The notes beneath the pieces are model-generated. The model searched no databases. It was not told the DNA's origin and saw only the letters and a list, made by a program, of their open reading frames with translations. This document shows positions 1 through 9,011 of a stretch of 64,000 bases of DNA, piece by piece. Source of the DNA: Pseudochrobactrum saccharolyticum (GTDB lineage: Bacteria; Pseudomonadota; Alphaproteobacteria; Rhizobiales; Rhizobiaceae); contig NZ_VZPG01000001.1 of the NCBI RefSeq assembly GCF_008801715.1, forward strand, positions 248,001 to 312,000. Reading direction: 5' to 3'. Every line of letters starts with the position of its first letter. Within the stretch, counting starts at the first letter, position 1. A program made the translations under genes and the position numbers.

Positions 1-1098
1 ACCGAGCAAACGTCCGCGCGAGGTTTCCAGATTCTCAATCGTCGTATTCTGCTGAACAATATGCTGCTGCGTATCCTGCATCTGTGCAAGATTGCGCGCA
101 ACAATCAGGAAACCGGCTTCCTGCTCATTCTGAGCCGTGCCTTTTGCCTGCCCTTCCATTTCAAATATATTGAAATAGATTTTAGGCTGTTCGTTTTTAT
201 TGCCTTGAGCAGCTTCCACGCAACGCAGACGAATCTCTGTCTTGCCACCGAGTTTCATCGGTGAATTACCGTGCTTCAGGCCATTCAGAAATGCGAGATA
301 TTGAACGCGGTCAGCCACATGCACGCGGTCAAGAAGCAATGTGCCGGTCAGGACTGCACGATCAACACCAAATTGTTCAATACAACGATCAGACAAAGTA
401 CGGATATGACCATCCTGATCGAGACGGATAACCAGAGCATCCAATGCTGTTTCCAGATCGCTGTCGGCAGTATGAGCAGATGTTGTATTCTGCAGGACTG
501 TTGCAACTGGCAGTGCCAAACGCATTACCCGCAGCAAAATGGCGCCGACATAGATAAACAGGAAAGTTGTTGAGACACCGGCCGGAAGCATCAACTGTGT
601 GTTGATACCTTTGGTCAGCGATGTTGCCATCAGGGCAACAGTGATCAGACCACCGGCAACAGCCGCCGCACGATGGCGGGTTACCAGCCAGATCTCAAGC
701 GGCAATGCCAGAACCATCGCCCAGACCAGACCATTTTCCGCACCTGCAAACAGGGCCGTGAAAGCCAGTACTGCGCTATAGAATGACAATGCGACAAGAC
801 CTGTCAGGCTGTTGCGGATACCAAATGCCTGCGCTGCCAGCAAAAGAACGGATATGCCGGTAAAGGACAGGCCGGTAAACAGCAATGCATTGACCGAAGC
901 GGTCGGGAAAATACTGTAAAAAGCCATTGCCAGAAACAGCGGAAACAGCAGCAATGCGCAGCGCAAATCAAACGCTGAAAAATGGTCGGACTTACAGGAT
1001 TGAGCAGCGGTAACAGAAGCATGGAATCCTGCATTTTCCTGCGCCAACAGGTGATGATCCGCAACGGCATTATGCATACCGCCTTTAATCATTTTCAT
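1..1098 (-). CDS. PAS-domain membrane sensor histidine kinase, N-terminal part
   Basis: The reading frame enters from the left edge and stays open for 366 codons back to ATG at 1098. ATGs at 1092 and 1077 are alternatives; none has a convincing ribosome site. About 50 soluble N-terminal residues are followed by a block of roughly six hydrophobic segments (residues ~55-190), then a PAS-like region (~200-310, with LDALVIRLDQDGHIRTLSDR) and a glutamine-rich helical linker running off the edge (QQHIVQQNTTIENLE). That order, polytopic membrane domain, PAS, then a coiled linker, is usual for alphaproteobacterial sensor kinases of the DivJ/PleC/PdhS type, where a HisKA dimerisation domain follows. 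The HisKA and ATPase domains are outside the window, so the kinase call is inferred from architecture. I cannot say which kinase it is. Confidence 0.65.
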   Translation of the reverse strand, partial: MKMIKGGMHNAVADHHLLAQENAGFHASVTAAQSCKSDHFSAFDLRCALLLFPLFLAMAFYSIFPTASVNALLFTGLSFTGISVLLLAAQAFGIRNSLTGLVALSFYSAVLAFTALFAGAENGLVWAMVLALPLEIWLVTRHRAAAVAGGLITVALMATSLTKGINTQLMLPAGVSTTFLFIYVGAILLRVMRLALPVATVLQNTTSAHTADSDLETALDALVIRLDQDGHIRTLSDRCIEQFGVDRAVLTGTLLLDRVHVADRVQYLAFLNGLKHGNSPMKLGGKTEIRLRCVEAAQGNKNEQPKIYFNIFEMEGQAKGTAQNEQEAGFLIVARNLAQMQDTQQHIVQQNTTIENLETSRGRLLG

Positions 1099-1526
1099 TG
1101 TTTTCGCATAAATGCCGTACACGCAGCATACTCACTCTGACACAATCTCACTTCAACTGTTTCCTTTCACCGGAGTGAAAAGACAGTCACCGAACAATGA
1201 CAGAATGGACGCCCAGACTTTAAGGAATAGATAAAACCGCGATCTATGATGCCCGTGAAAGTCTTTTTTCCGCGAAAAAGGGGTAGCTTTTGGCTCTATG
1301 GTAAACGGAATATTTCCGGCTCCGCCCCATGGCAAGACAATCTTAAAAACATTTTATCAGAATCTTCAGAAATATGTCTCATGCTTTAACCATTGTGTCT
1401 CAACAACCGGAAAGCCTTGAAAAGAAACCGGTGAAACAACTGATAACTATATGAATAATTTAAACTTATATATTTATCACGCTCAGCAACCCGACAGGAC
1501 AGTGCAAACAGGCAGGAATAAAGATC
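1099..1526. other. Intergenic region, divergent promoters expected
   Basis: This 428-bp stretch separates the leftward sensor-kinase gene from the rightward DUF5330 gene, so it should carry both promoters. The part at about 1450-1485 is AT-rich. I find no gene, no clear hairpin and no recognisable operator. A 60-codon open frame on the minus strand has no family resemblance and is treated as chance. Confidence 0.5.
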
Positions 1527-1943
1527 ATGAGATTTCTGCTTAAATGCATTTTCTGGCTGGGAGGGGTTTTTCTGCTGATGCCCGGACTGACCGGCAAGTC
1601 TACAGACACACAGCCATCACGAGCGCCACAGGCACAAACACAGCAAAATCATCTGTCTTCAGAAAAACAGCAACAGGCTCCATCCACGGCCAGCCCCGAT
1701 CTGGTTGAGCAATGGTTGCAGGCCGGTAAAACCCTGCAGGAAATCAGCACATTTTGTGAGCGCAATCCCGCTCTCTGTATTGCCGGAAAGGCAGCGATTC
1801 AGCAAAGTGGTGAACAGGCTTTGATCCGTGCGAAAGAGGTTCTATCCGGTAGCGCGCCACAAAACAAAGAGCCATCCGCCCCACCTGCAACAGAGCAGGC
1901 ACCTGCGTTCAAAATTCCTGTTCCTGCGCAGCGTCCCGGATAG
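1527..1943 (+). CDS. DUF5330 domain-containing protein
   Basis: 138 residues. A hydrophobic N-terminal segment (residues ~3-22, FLLKCIFWLGGVFLLMPGL) acts as a signal anchor or signal peptide. A Gln/Pro/Ser-rich linker follows. The conserved part lies at ~60-105 (LVEQWLQAGKTLQEISTFCE, then RNPALCIAGK) with two cysteines that could pair in the periplasm. The tail is proline-rich. This matches the small DUF5330 family known from Rhizobiales, whose function is not established. The start is supported by AGGAA about 8 nt before the ATG. It lies upstream of sufE on the same strand with a gap of about 140 bp, so co-transcription is possible. Confidence 0.75.
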   Translation: MRFLLKCIFWLGGVFLLMPGLTGKSTDTQPSRAPQAQTQQNHLSSEKQQQAPSTASPDLVEQWLQAGKTLQEISTFCERNPALCIAGKAAIQQSGEQALIRAKEVLSGSAPQNKEPSAPPATEQAPAFKIPVPAQRPG

Positions 1944-2086
1944 TTACTGTAATCATCAGAACCGGAACTTTCCAATTGCTATAAAAATGGTCTATAAGCC
2001 GCGCCATATGTATATTTATCTGTATGCCTCGAACGGAACGAATTTTCGTTCTTGCGCGGCATGCTTCAGTTAATGCGGAGAGACCT

Positions 2087-2518
2087 ATGACAAATTCAAA
2101 GATCAGCACGATTGCGTCGGACTTTGAGTTTCTTGACGACTGGGAAGACCGCTATCGCTATGTGATCGAACTGGCGCGTGACTTGCAACCCTATCCGGAA
2201 GAAGCCCGCGATGCGGATCATAAGGTTCCGGGCTGTGTCAGTCAGGTCTGGCTGCTGACCAAAAAAGGTCAGGGTGCTGATCCGGTTATGGAATTCCTGG
2301 GCGATTCCGATGCGCATATTGTCCGCGGTCTGGTTGCGATCCTGCTTGCCCTTTATTCCGGCGAAACCGCATCTTCCATTCTGAAAATTGATGCAGAAGG
2401 CGTTCTGAAAAGCCTTGGCCTCGATGAGCATCTGACACCACAGCGTTCCAACGGCTTGCGCTCCATGGTGCAGCGTGTACGCAATGACGCACAAAACGCC
2501 CTGCAAAACGCTGCCTGA
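2087..2518 (+). CDS. sufE: SufE family cysteine desulfuration protein
   Basis: SufE takes the persulfide sulfur from the cysteine desulfurase SufS onto its own cysteine and passes it to the Fe-S cluster scaffold. This 143-residue cytosolic protein shows the typical N-terminal helix (FEFLDDWEDRYRYVIELAR), the active-site loop HKVPGCVSQVW with catalytic Cys50, and the helical segment GLVAILLALYSGET. The open frame extends upstream to 2024, but ATG 2087 is preceded by GGAGAG at good spacing and begins the conserved region, so I use it. The other suf genes are not in this window. Many rhizobia keep a stand-alone sufE away from the suf operon. Confidence 0.93.
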   Translation: MTNSKISTIASDFEFLDDWEDRYRYVIELARDLQPYPEEARDADHKVPGCVSQVWLLTKKGQGADPVMEFLGDSDAHIVRGLVAILLALYSGETASSILKIDAEGVLKSLGLDEHLTPQRSNGLRSMVQRVRNDAQNALQNAA

Positions 2519-2540
2519 TATTTCTCATCTATAACATATC

Positions 2541-2577
2541 AAAACATGCGCACTGATCTCATCACTGCGCATGTTTT
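2541..2577. terminator. Bidirectional hairpin terminator between sufE and the DUF6456 gene
   Basis: A perfect 12-bp inverted repeat (AAAACATGCGCA at 2541-2552 and its complement at 2566-2577) encloses a 13-nt loop. The A-rich left arm and T-rich right arm suit termination on both strands of these convergent genes. Confidence 0.8.
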
Positions 2578-2599
2578 GTTTTCAGCTTGTGACACGGCA

Positions 2600-3406
2600 T
2601 CACAGTGAAGGCCGGTAATCCGGTGCTCCCCAGTGATAGGCAGCCGGTGACGTGATCCCTTCCGGCATCCGCCCTGCATTATAATGGCGGTGCAAAATAC
2701 TGAGCGCTGTTTTCAGCATCATCTTTGCCGAGCGCGCAGGCCATGAACGCTCACGCTCCACCAATTCCAAACCTTTGAGAAAACAGCATATATCCAGCAA
2801 TATACCGGATAATTCCGGCCCTACAGCGATGAGTGCCTTATTCACCCGATCCCGGCAATCCAATGCATAATCGCTCAATTCGGCCGCACCGCCCCGCTCT
2901 CCTCTGACACGTCCGGCAACACTGGCATCCCAATTGGCCGAAATCCGTGGCATCATATTCCCGCGTGTGAAATCAGCCCTCAACCGCTCTCCGGCATGAA
3001 ACTCGTCATCACTCAGAAAACGCCGCCCCGTCTGCTTGTTTTTCCGGTAAAGCAAAGTCAGCGGGGATTCAGCATTATTAACGGTACGGTTCCGGGTGCT
3101 TTCGCCGGTTCTCTGCATAACAGGTTCCTGTGGCTGTTCCGTCTCAGCAGGCTTCTTTAACGTCTTCAGCATATCGCGTCCTGCAAGTTCCAAGGTGATT
3201 TTGTCCTGCTCAGCTTTCACCAATCCGGCCTCCAGCAAATGCTGCAATACCGGCTCGTCACAGGCAATCGTGCCGCCCTCATCACTGGTCAAAAACCAAC
3301 GCCCTTCTTCACCTTCGAACCTTGCCGGTGACCGCAGCAGAAATCTGAGCACCCGCAAAGCTGGTTGCTGATCTTTCGGGGAAAATGCAGTGACGGTTTT
3401 GCTCAT
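2600..3406 (-). CDS. DUF6456 domain-containing protein
   Basis: 268 residues from ATG 3406; the frame extends to 3424 but the shorter start gives an ATGA overlap with the upstream gene's stop. The N-terminal ~100 residues look like a winged-helix-type domain (ALRVLRFLLRSP, ACDEPVLQHLLEAGLVKAEQ). After a polar linker the conserved C-terminal region (~115-250) carries SPLTLLYRKN, FLSDDEFHAGERLRADF, MPRISANWD and SDYALDCRDRVNKAL, with GLELVERERSWPARSAKMML at the end. This is the DUF6456 pattern seen in Rhizobiales. The function is unknown; DNA binding is an inference from the N-terminal fold and from coupling to the HTH gene upstream. Confidence 0.75.
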   Translation of the reverse strand: MSKTVTAFSPKDQQPALRVLRFLLRSPARFEGEEGRWFLTSDEGGTIACDEPVLQHLLEAGLVKAEQDKITLELAGRDMLKTLKKPAETEQPQEPVMQRTGESTRNRTVNNAESPLTLLYRKNKQTGRRFLSDDEFHAGERLRADFTRGNMMPRISANWDASVAGRVRGERGGAAELSDYALDCRDRVNKALIAVGPELSGILLDICCFLKGLELVERERSWPARSAKMMLKTALSILHRHYNAGRMPEGITSPAAYHWGAPDYRPSL

Positions 3407-3951
3407 TCCCCTGCACTCCCGCACGGATAAAGCGCCCGAATGAGATATTCAAACGAGCTGACACTGCGGTCAAATTTTTCATTCTCCCGCATGTCCTCAA
3501 TCAAATGACAGGCATGTTTAACCGTGGTTCTTTCACGGCAAAATGCATAGGCCACTTCTGACATTGACAGGCCGAACATGGTATGAGCGATATACATGCC
3601 GAATTGCCGGATTCTGGCGATATGGCAATTGCCGCGTTGGGGACTGCGCAAATCGTGTAAGGATACCTGAAAGAAAACAGACAACAGCGCCATTAAAGCC
3701 CCGCACAGTTTCCAGGCACGCAATTGCCGCTCCCTGCTTGTCAGCTGGCTTTTTACACTGCTGTTTCTTTGCATCAGATCAGCCAGATACAGCGCATTCT
3801 CTGTCATGCGTTTATTGCCGACATCATTCTGCATGGAATGCATATCCTGCCCGCCAGATAAACAATGCAGGCGCGATGACTCCGGCAAATTATGCAAGAC
3901 AACAAGTGAATCCGTGCGACCGGATAAAAAATCTGGAAAATTGTTCAACAT
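3403..3951 (-). CDS. Helix-turn-helix protein resembling DnaA domain IV
   Basis: 182 residues. The start at 3951 has a GGAGGG ribosome site. The C-terminal half (about residues 105-165) follows the layout of the DNA-binding domain IV of the replication initiator DnaA: a VSLHDLRSPQR entry, the helix HIARIRQFGMYIAHTMFGLS, then MSEVAYAFCRERTTVKHACH as the recognition element. The N-terminal part is polar, with a basic helix (QLTSRERQLRAWKL) and no ATPase motifs, so it is not DnaA itself. The stop overlaps the start of the DUF6456 gene by 4 bp, which suggests translational coupling and a shared task. Such pairs occur in Rhizobiales; I know of no established function. A transcription-factor role is inferred. 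Confidence 0.65.
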   Translation of the reverse strand: MLNNFPDFLSGRTDSLVVLHNLPESSRLHCLSGGQDMHSMQNDVGNKRMTENALYLADLMQRNSSVKSQLTSRERQLRAWKLCGALMALLSVFFQVSLHDLRSPQRGNCHIARIRQFGMYIAHTMFGLSMSEVAYAFCRERTTVKHACHLIEDMRENEKFDRSVSSFEYLIRALYPCGSAGE

Positions 3952-4232
3952 ATGCCCTCCGCAGACGACATATCCTTAATATAAAAACCTTATACGGGGA
4001 TAAACTTGAGTTTCCAGATATAAATATACAATTAAATTCAAATAACAAACATTAAAAAAGAATCTATACATAGAGACAAGTCATTCAATAAAAACATTTT
4101 ATCAAACAATCAAATTTAATCATAATAAAAATACTCAAACAACCAATACTACATTTAAAAATTAAGAATATCTGCTTATCCCCCGCCAGCAGCAAAACAT
4201 CATAATCCCCTGCATGATGAAGGGGATTAACA

Positions 4233-4511
4233 ATGTCAGCCATTCTGCAACAGGAAAAACAGCTATTTCTGGAAAACCGTAAAGAAGATGCACTTCAGGC
4301 AGCGCAATCCGTCGCCATACAGCTGAGCTGCGGCATCGACTTGCAACAGGCCTTAAATGCACCGGCCGAAAAGAGAGCAAGTATTGCAGCGAAACTAACG
4401 CGGCTTATCAAAAGAGAACGTCTGAAAGGTCTGAATAAACACTGGAGTTACGATATCAACCGGCACATTGCGCTGAAACAAGCGCAGACACGCCTGCTGC
4501 AACTGCTTTGA
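4233..4511 (+). CDS. Small conserved cytoplasmic protein of unknown function
   Basis: 92 residues, predicted mainly helical, with no signal peptide or membrane segment. The start has a good AAGGGG ribosome site 7 nt upstream. The C-terminal half is basic (ASIAAKLTRLIKRERLKGLN) and holds a tryptophan motif (KHWSYDINRHIALKQAQTRL). I recall similar short proteins in Rhizobiales but cannot name a family. It stands alone behind a 280-bp AT-rich region, converges on mucR and ends in a clear terminator, so it is likely transcribed by itself. Confidence 0.6.
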   Translation: MSAILQQEKQLFLENRKEDALQAAQSVAIQLSCGIDLQQALNAPAEKRASIAAKLTRLIKRERLKGLNKHWSYDINRHIALKQAQTRLLQLL

Positions 4512-4523
4512 TAATACATAAAA

Positions 4524-4551
4524 AAACAACGGCACTTTCGCGCCGTTGTTT
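4524..4551. terminator. Hairpin terminator shared by the small gene and mucR
   Basis: The inverted repeat AAACAACGGC (4524-4533) / GCCGTTGTTT (4542-4551) has an 8-nt loop. A run of A on the left and T on the right fits the two convergent genes. Confidence 0.8.
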
Positions 4552-4587
4552 ATCTCTTGATATCTCGTTGAAGAGATACAGGCCGGA

Positions 4588-5016
4588 TCAGGCAGCTTTA
4601 CGCTTACGACCAAGACCCATCTTCTTAGCAAGCTGCGAGCGGGCTGCAGCATAGTTCGGAGCAACCATCGGATAGTTAGGATCCAGATCCCACTTCTCGC
4701 GATATTGTTCCGGCGTCAGATTATAATGGGTCATCAGGTGGCGCTTCAGCGATTTAAATTTCTTACCGTCTTCCAGGCAGATAATATAATCGTCGTGAAC
4801 TGATTTTTTCGGGCTGATTGCCGGTTTAGGCTTTTCAACCACAGCAACCACTTCTTCACGAACACCTGAACGGGCAAATGCTGCATGAACATCAGCGATC
4901 AATGCAGGCACTTCACCGGCACGTATTGAGTTATTGCTGACATAAGCGGCAACAACATCGGCTGTAAGACTGAGCAGCAGTTCGTCAGCAGAAACCACAG
5001 TCTCTGGATGTTCCAT
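4588..5016 (-). CDS. mucR: MucR/Ros family zinc-finger transcriptional regulator
   Basis: 142 residues, the usual MucR length. MucR proteins are histone-like silencers that bind AT-rich DNA and control exopolysaccharide, motility, virulence and cell-cycle genes in Rhizobiales. The N-terminal ~60 residues form the oligomerisation region. The zinc-finger region is at ~78-130: [37 protein letters not shown] and [19 protein letters not shown], with Cys80, His93 and His97 among the metal ligands. The start is unambiguous because it opens the conserved N-terminus. A very AT-rich intergenic region of about 800 bp lies upstream, the kind of target MucR binds, so autoregulation is plausible but not shown. 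Confidence 0.95.
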   Translation of the reverse strand: MEHPETVVSADELLLSLTADVVAAYVSNNSIRAGEVPALIADVHAAFARSGVREEVVAVVEKPKPAISPKKSVHDDYIICLEDGKKFKSLKRHLMTHYNLTPEQYREKWDLDPNYPMVAPNYAAARSQLAKKMGLGRKRKAA

Positions 5017-5819
5017 TATACTTCCTTTACCTATAAATATTGCTGACTGGAAACCCTCTGAAAATACATGAGAAGTCTATCCATTCACCAATCAACCAGT
5101 TTAACCTTAGCTTGCCACCCGCAATCATCTTCTCATATCTGTAAAATTTGTAAAATGTCAATTTATTTCACGATTTTGTTAAGTGATGCTGTAATTTTTG
5201 ACTAAACAATTAAATTTCAACACTCAAGATCACGAGAATTAATATCTGCGAACCTGCCGAAAACAGAAAACTATTTCTCTTCTCATCTGAAGATTATCAA
5301 TCGGAGCCTGTTATACACATAGTACAATGTAAAAACATGCTTCTGAAACTATCTTCAGCAAACAAATTCACCAAAAACGTGAAATTTCGCCTCTTGAAAC
5401 AAACTACAGTAAAACTCAGCAAACACTGCGATATGAAGCAATTTTGCGGATATTTGCTATTCTATCAAAAAATCCTGTATTTCTATATTAAGTCATTTTT
5501 CTGGCAATTCATGGCCCCGGATATTTTATACAAGGATTTTTGCAAAAAAACCTGCTTTCATAAGATTATCCGCCACACGGGCAGATCAAACGCCTGCGTA
5601 TGTTCATATTATGCCTTTGAAAATACACGGTTGTATATTCACCTTTTAAAAAGCGGTTAATATCCCCATATATTGGAAAAATGACTATTCTGAACACAGG
5701 CAGGCCTGACTAAACCAGATCAGTCCTGCTCTTTTTGACCTGCCTTTATGAATAACGCACATTCGGCTTGAAAACGCCTTATACTTTCCGAATGTATGCT
5801 GAACCGCCGGAGAACCACC
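5017..5819. promoter_or_regulatory. Long AT-rich region upstream of mucR and msrB
   Basis: About 800 bp without a credible gene lie between the divergent mucR and msrB. The stretch 5080-5660 is strongly AT-rich with many A/T tracts and TpA steps. MucR is known to bind such DNA, including its own promoter, so a MucR nucleation site is a reasonable inference. A 107-codon open frame (5337-5660, plus) has biased, AT-driven composition and no family resemblance; I do not accept it as a gene. Confidence 0.5.
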
Positions 5820-6239
5820 ATGTCCGAGAAAAACATGCCCCAACGCCCGCTTAAAGTTCAGAAAACCGATGCCGAATGGCGTGAACAGCTCACACCGGAG
5901 CAATATAAGATCACGCGCCAGCATGGCACAGAGCGTGCATTTTCCAGCCCTGATTTTGATCTCAAACTCCACGGCACATATCACTGTATCTGCTGTGACC
6001 GTCTGCTCTACAATTCCGAAGATAAATTCAATTCCGGAACAGGCTGGCCGAGCTTTACACGTCCGGCTGAACCGGAAGCTGTCAGTGCTTTTGAGGATCA
6101 TTCCTATGGTATGAACCGTACAGAAATACGCTGCGCCGATTGTGATGCGCATCTCGGCCATGTGTTTCCTGACGGCCCAGCACCAACCGGACTGCGTTTC
6201 TGCATGAACGGCACAGCATTATATTTTACTGAAGCCTGA
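5820..6239 (+). CDS. msrB: Peptide-methionine (R)-S-oxide reductase MsrB
   Basis: MsrB reduces the R-epimer of methionine sulfoxide in oxidised proteins. The 139-residue product is a single-domain enzyme. It shows NSGTGWPSF (~71-79), the zinc-binding cysteine pairs Cys56/Cys59 (HCICCD) and Cys105/Cys108 ([13 protein letters not shown]), and the catalytic cysteine in RFCMNG (Cys128). There is no signal peptide, so it is cytosolic. The frame is open to 5796, but ATG 5820 is preceded by GGAG and gives the normal N-terminus. It stands before the oligopeptidase gene on the same strand with a 47-bp gap. Confidence 0.95.
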   Translation: MSEKNMPQRPLKVQKTDAEWREQLTPEQYKITRQHGTERAFSSPDFDLKLHGTYHCICCDRLLYNSEDKFNSGTGWPSFTRPAEPEAVSAFEDHSYGMNRTEIRCADCDAHLGHVFPDGPAPTGLRFCMNGTALYFTEA

Positions 6240-6286
6240 CAGCCTCAAATTTTACATCTCATCTTGGCAACAATACCGGAAACAGT

Positions 6287-8383
6287 ATGAACCAGCATTC
6301 ATTCCCTAAGCACAACGCCCCAGCAACTGAGAAGAAGGCGTTCAGCGACACGCGCCACGGTATTGTCCGCCATGATGAATATCACTGGTTGCGTGCTGCC
6401 AACTGGCAGGATGTTCTGCGTGACCCCTCCCTGCTGGATGCACAAATCCGTTTGCATCTTGAGGCTGAAAACACCTATCAGTCAGCCTTGATGGCAGATA
6501 CACAAGAGCTGCAAAAACAACTGTTTTCGGAAATGAAAGGCCGTATCAAGGAAGATGACTCCAGTGTGCCGGTCAAAGACGGTGCCTATGCCTATGGTAT
6601 TTCCTATGTCACCGGCGGGCAGCATCCGCAATATTTCAGAACACCGCGGGATGGCGGCGAGAAAACCATTCTGATCGACGGCGACAAGGAAGCTGCTTCC
6701 CTTGCCTATTTCAGCCTTGGCGGACTGGACTATTCGCCTGACCATAAAGCACTGGCATGGTCTGCGGACACTAAAGGCTCCGAATTTTATGACATCAAAA
6801 TCCGCGATCTCTCCACACTGGAAGACAGCGCGGATCTGCTGACATCCACCGCAGGCGGAACTGTATGGGATGCAGCAAGTCAGGGTGTTTTCTATGTGCA
6901 GATGGATGATAATCATCGCCCTGCCAAATTATTCTATCACCGTACCGGCACAAAGCAGGATCAGGATGCGCTGATCTATGAAGAAAAAGACGCCGGTTTC
7001 TTCATGAATGTTTCCGGCAGTTCACTGAATGACTTTGTTTTCATCAATATTCAGGATCATGAAACTTCTGAAGTCTGGCTGATACCGGCCAATAATCCGC
7101 AGGCAAAACCACAGCTCGTGGCAGCGCGCGAAACCGGCATTGAATACAGCCTCACAGAAGGCGGAGACGTTTTCTATATTCTCACCAATATTGACGGTGC
7201 GAAGGACTTCAAGATTATGTCCGCACCGGTCAGCGCCCCGCAAAAACAAAACTGGACGGAAGTCGTTGCCGAGAAATCCGGCACAATTATTCTGGATGTT
7301 GGGGCGTATAAAAATCATCTGGTCTGGCTTGAGCGTAATAATGGCCTGCCGCGTATTGTTATCCGTGAGCGCAGCAGCGGGACAGAGCATGCCATTGCTT
7401 TTGACGAGGAAGCCTACTCGCTTGGTCTGCATGGCAGCGCTGAATATGACACGGATGTGATCCGTTTTTCCTATTCATCCATGACCACGCCGAGCCAGCT
7501 CTTTGATTATAATATGGTCACACGCGAACGCGTGCTGCTGAAAACGCAGGAAGTGCCAAGCGGCCATGTGATTGAAAATTATGTCACCCGCAGGCTCCTT
7601 GCACCGGCGGCGGATGGTGAACTGGTACCGGTTTCCATTCTCGCCCATAAAGACACGCCGCTGGACGGCTCGGCTCCATGTCTTCTCTATGGTTATGGCG
7701 CTTATGGCAGCTCCATTCCGGCAAGTTTCTCGACCACACGCCTCTCTCTGGTTGACCGTGGTTTTATCTATGCCATTGCCCATATTCGCGGCGGCAAGGA
7801 CAAAGGCTTCGCCTGGTATGAAAACGGCAAACGGGAACATAAGGTCAATACATTCACTGACTTCATCGCTGCAGCAAAACATCTTGTGGCAGAGAATTTC
7901 ACCCGTCATGACCGGATTATCGCCCATGGCGGTTCGGCAGGCGGTATGCTGATGGGCGCTATCACCAATATGGCACCGGAAGCCTTTGGCGGGATAATTG
8001 CCGATGTGCCGTTTGTGGATGTGCTGAATACTATGCTGGATGACAGCCTGCCGCTGACCCCGCCGGAATGGCCGGAATGGGGCAATCCGATTGCATCGGA
8101 AACGGACTACCGCACCATTGCGTCCTACTCCCCTTATGACAATGTATCGGCACAAAATTATCCACCGATACTGGCAACAGCAGGCCTGACCGATCCGCGT
8201 GTTACCTATTGGGAAGCAGCAAAATGGGTTGCTAAACTGCGCGATCAGTCCACCAGCGGCAATCCTGTGCTTTTCAAAATCAATATGGAAGCAGGCCATG
8301 GCGGTGTTTCAGGGCGTTTCTCGCAGCTGGAAGAGGTCGCCTATAATTATGCTTTCGCGCTTAAGGTTGCAGACAGACTGTAA
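6287..8383 (+). CDS. ptrB: Oligopeptidase B (S9 family serine peptidase)
   Basis: 698 residues, the normal length for oligopeptidase B, which cleaves short peptides after basic residues in the cytoplasm. The N-terminal segment (HGIVRHDEYHWLRAANWQDV, then MKGRIKEDDSSVPVKDG) leads into a seven-bladed propeller. The C-terminal alpha/beta-hydrolase domain carries the nucleophile motif GGSAGG (Ser near 549) and the catalytic histidine in EAGHGG (His near 671). PSGHVIENYVTRR followed by GELVPVSILAHKD marks entry into the hydrolase domain. No signal peptide is seen. GGAAAC lies upstream of the ATG. A prolyl oligopeptidase assignment is less likely because the N-terminal motif fits the B type. Confidence 0.9.
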   Translation: MNQHSFPKHNAPATEKKAFSDTRHGIVRHDEYHWLRAANWQDVLRDPSLLDAQIRLHLEAENTYQSALMADTQELQKQLFSEMKGRIKEDDSSVPVKDGAYAYGISYVTGGQHPQYFRTPRDGGEKTILIDGDKEAASLAYFSLGGLDYSPDHKALAWSADTKGSEFYDIKIRDLSTLEDSADLLTSTAGGTVWDAASQGVFYVQMDDNHRPAKLFYHRTGTKQDQDALIYEEKDAGFFMNVSGSSLNDFVFINIQDHETSEVWLIPANNPQAKPQLVAARETGIEYSLTEGGDVFYILTNIDGAKDFKIMSAPVSAPQKQNWTEVVAEKSGTIILDVGAYKNHLVWLERNNGLPRIVIRERSSGTEHAIAFDEEAYSLGLHGSAEYDTDVIRFSYSSMTTPSQLFDYNMVTRERVLLKTQEVPSGHVIENYVTRRLLAPAADGELVPVSILAHKDTPLDGSAPCLLYGYGAYGSSIPASFSTTRLSLVDRGFIYAIAHIRGGKDKGFAWYENGKREHKVNTFTDFIAAAKHLVAENFTRHDRIIAHGGSAGGMLMGAITNMAPEAFGGIIADVPFVDVLNTMLDDSLPLTPPEWPEWGNPIASETDYRTIASYSPYDNVSAQNYPPILATAGLTDPRVTYWEAAKWVAKLRDQSTSGNPVLFKINMEAGHGGVSGRFSQLEEVAYNYAFALKVADRL

Positions 8384-8462
8384 CAGGCGCATAAAGATAT
8401 GAAGCCGCAGAGCAGAAAATTCTGCTCTGCCGTGCCTTCCGAAAACGGGAAAGGATTAAGCC

Positions 8463-8816
8463 ATGCCATTCATGTCTCTGAATTTCCTCAGCAAAAGCGG
8501 ACTACGGCTTTGCGTGTCCGCTTTTAGCATTCTGGCGCTGACCACCATCTCAACACCGCAGGCGGAAGCCGCGGTTCGTAAAAATGTCAGCGAATATGCA
8601 GGGCAGCGCTGCAATCCGCCTCCGCGTGGCAGCGGTGTTATTGTCGGCATTTTTCAGGGACTTGGCGAAAGCGCCTTTGTCAGCAGCGACTATCCGGAAG
8701 TGATCAGCCGCTATCGCTGTTTTCCCTCGCTGGAAGAATGCAAAGGCTGGCTTTACACAATGCAAAGTCTCTATAGCGCAGGCCTGCCCCGCGCAGCCAA
8801 ATGCCTGAAACGCTAA
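8463..8816 (+). CDS. Small secreted protein of unknown function
   Basis: 117 residues with a clear signal peptide (hydrophobic ~12-30, likely cleavage after PQAEA near residue 36). The mature part has three cysteines (QRCNPPPRG, YRCFPSLEEC) and ends SLYSAGLPRAAKCLKR, giving a compact, probably disulfide-bonded periplasmic protein. The ribosome site AAAGGA sits 7 nt before the ATG. I recognise the type from Rhizobiales but no named family. It sits between ptrB and the MBL-fold gene with its own spacing on both sides, and nothing in the context points to a role. Confidence 0.65.
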   Translation: MPFMSLNFLSKSGLRLCVSAFSILALTTISTPQAEAAVRKNVSEYAGQRCNPPPRGSGVIVGIFQGLGESAFVSSDYPEVISRYRCFPSLEECKGWLYTMQSLYSAGLPRAAKCLKR

Positions 8817-9011
8817 AAGCAGCACTATATACACTGTGTTCACTGTGATGAAACAAAGCGGAATTACCTGAAAACCCTTGAAATTCCGCTTTTTGCCCGC
8901 AGCCGGTTACTTTGCTGTAACCTGCGGATTTCTACATGCCTTCTTGTCAGCGGCGCTTTGCTCCTTAATTTCCGTAACACCGATATCATCCCTCCGGTGA
9001 AGGAAAAGACC

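Noticed and set aside
5337-5660. 107-codon open frame in the AT-rich region upstream of mucR
   Set aside because: No ribosome site, composition driven by A/T content, no family resemblance.
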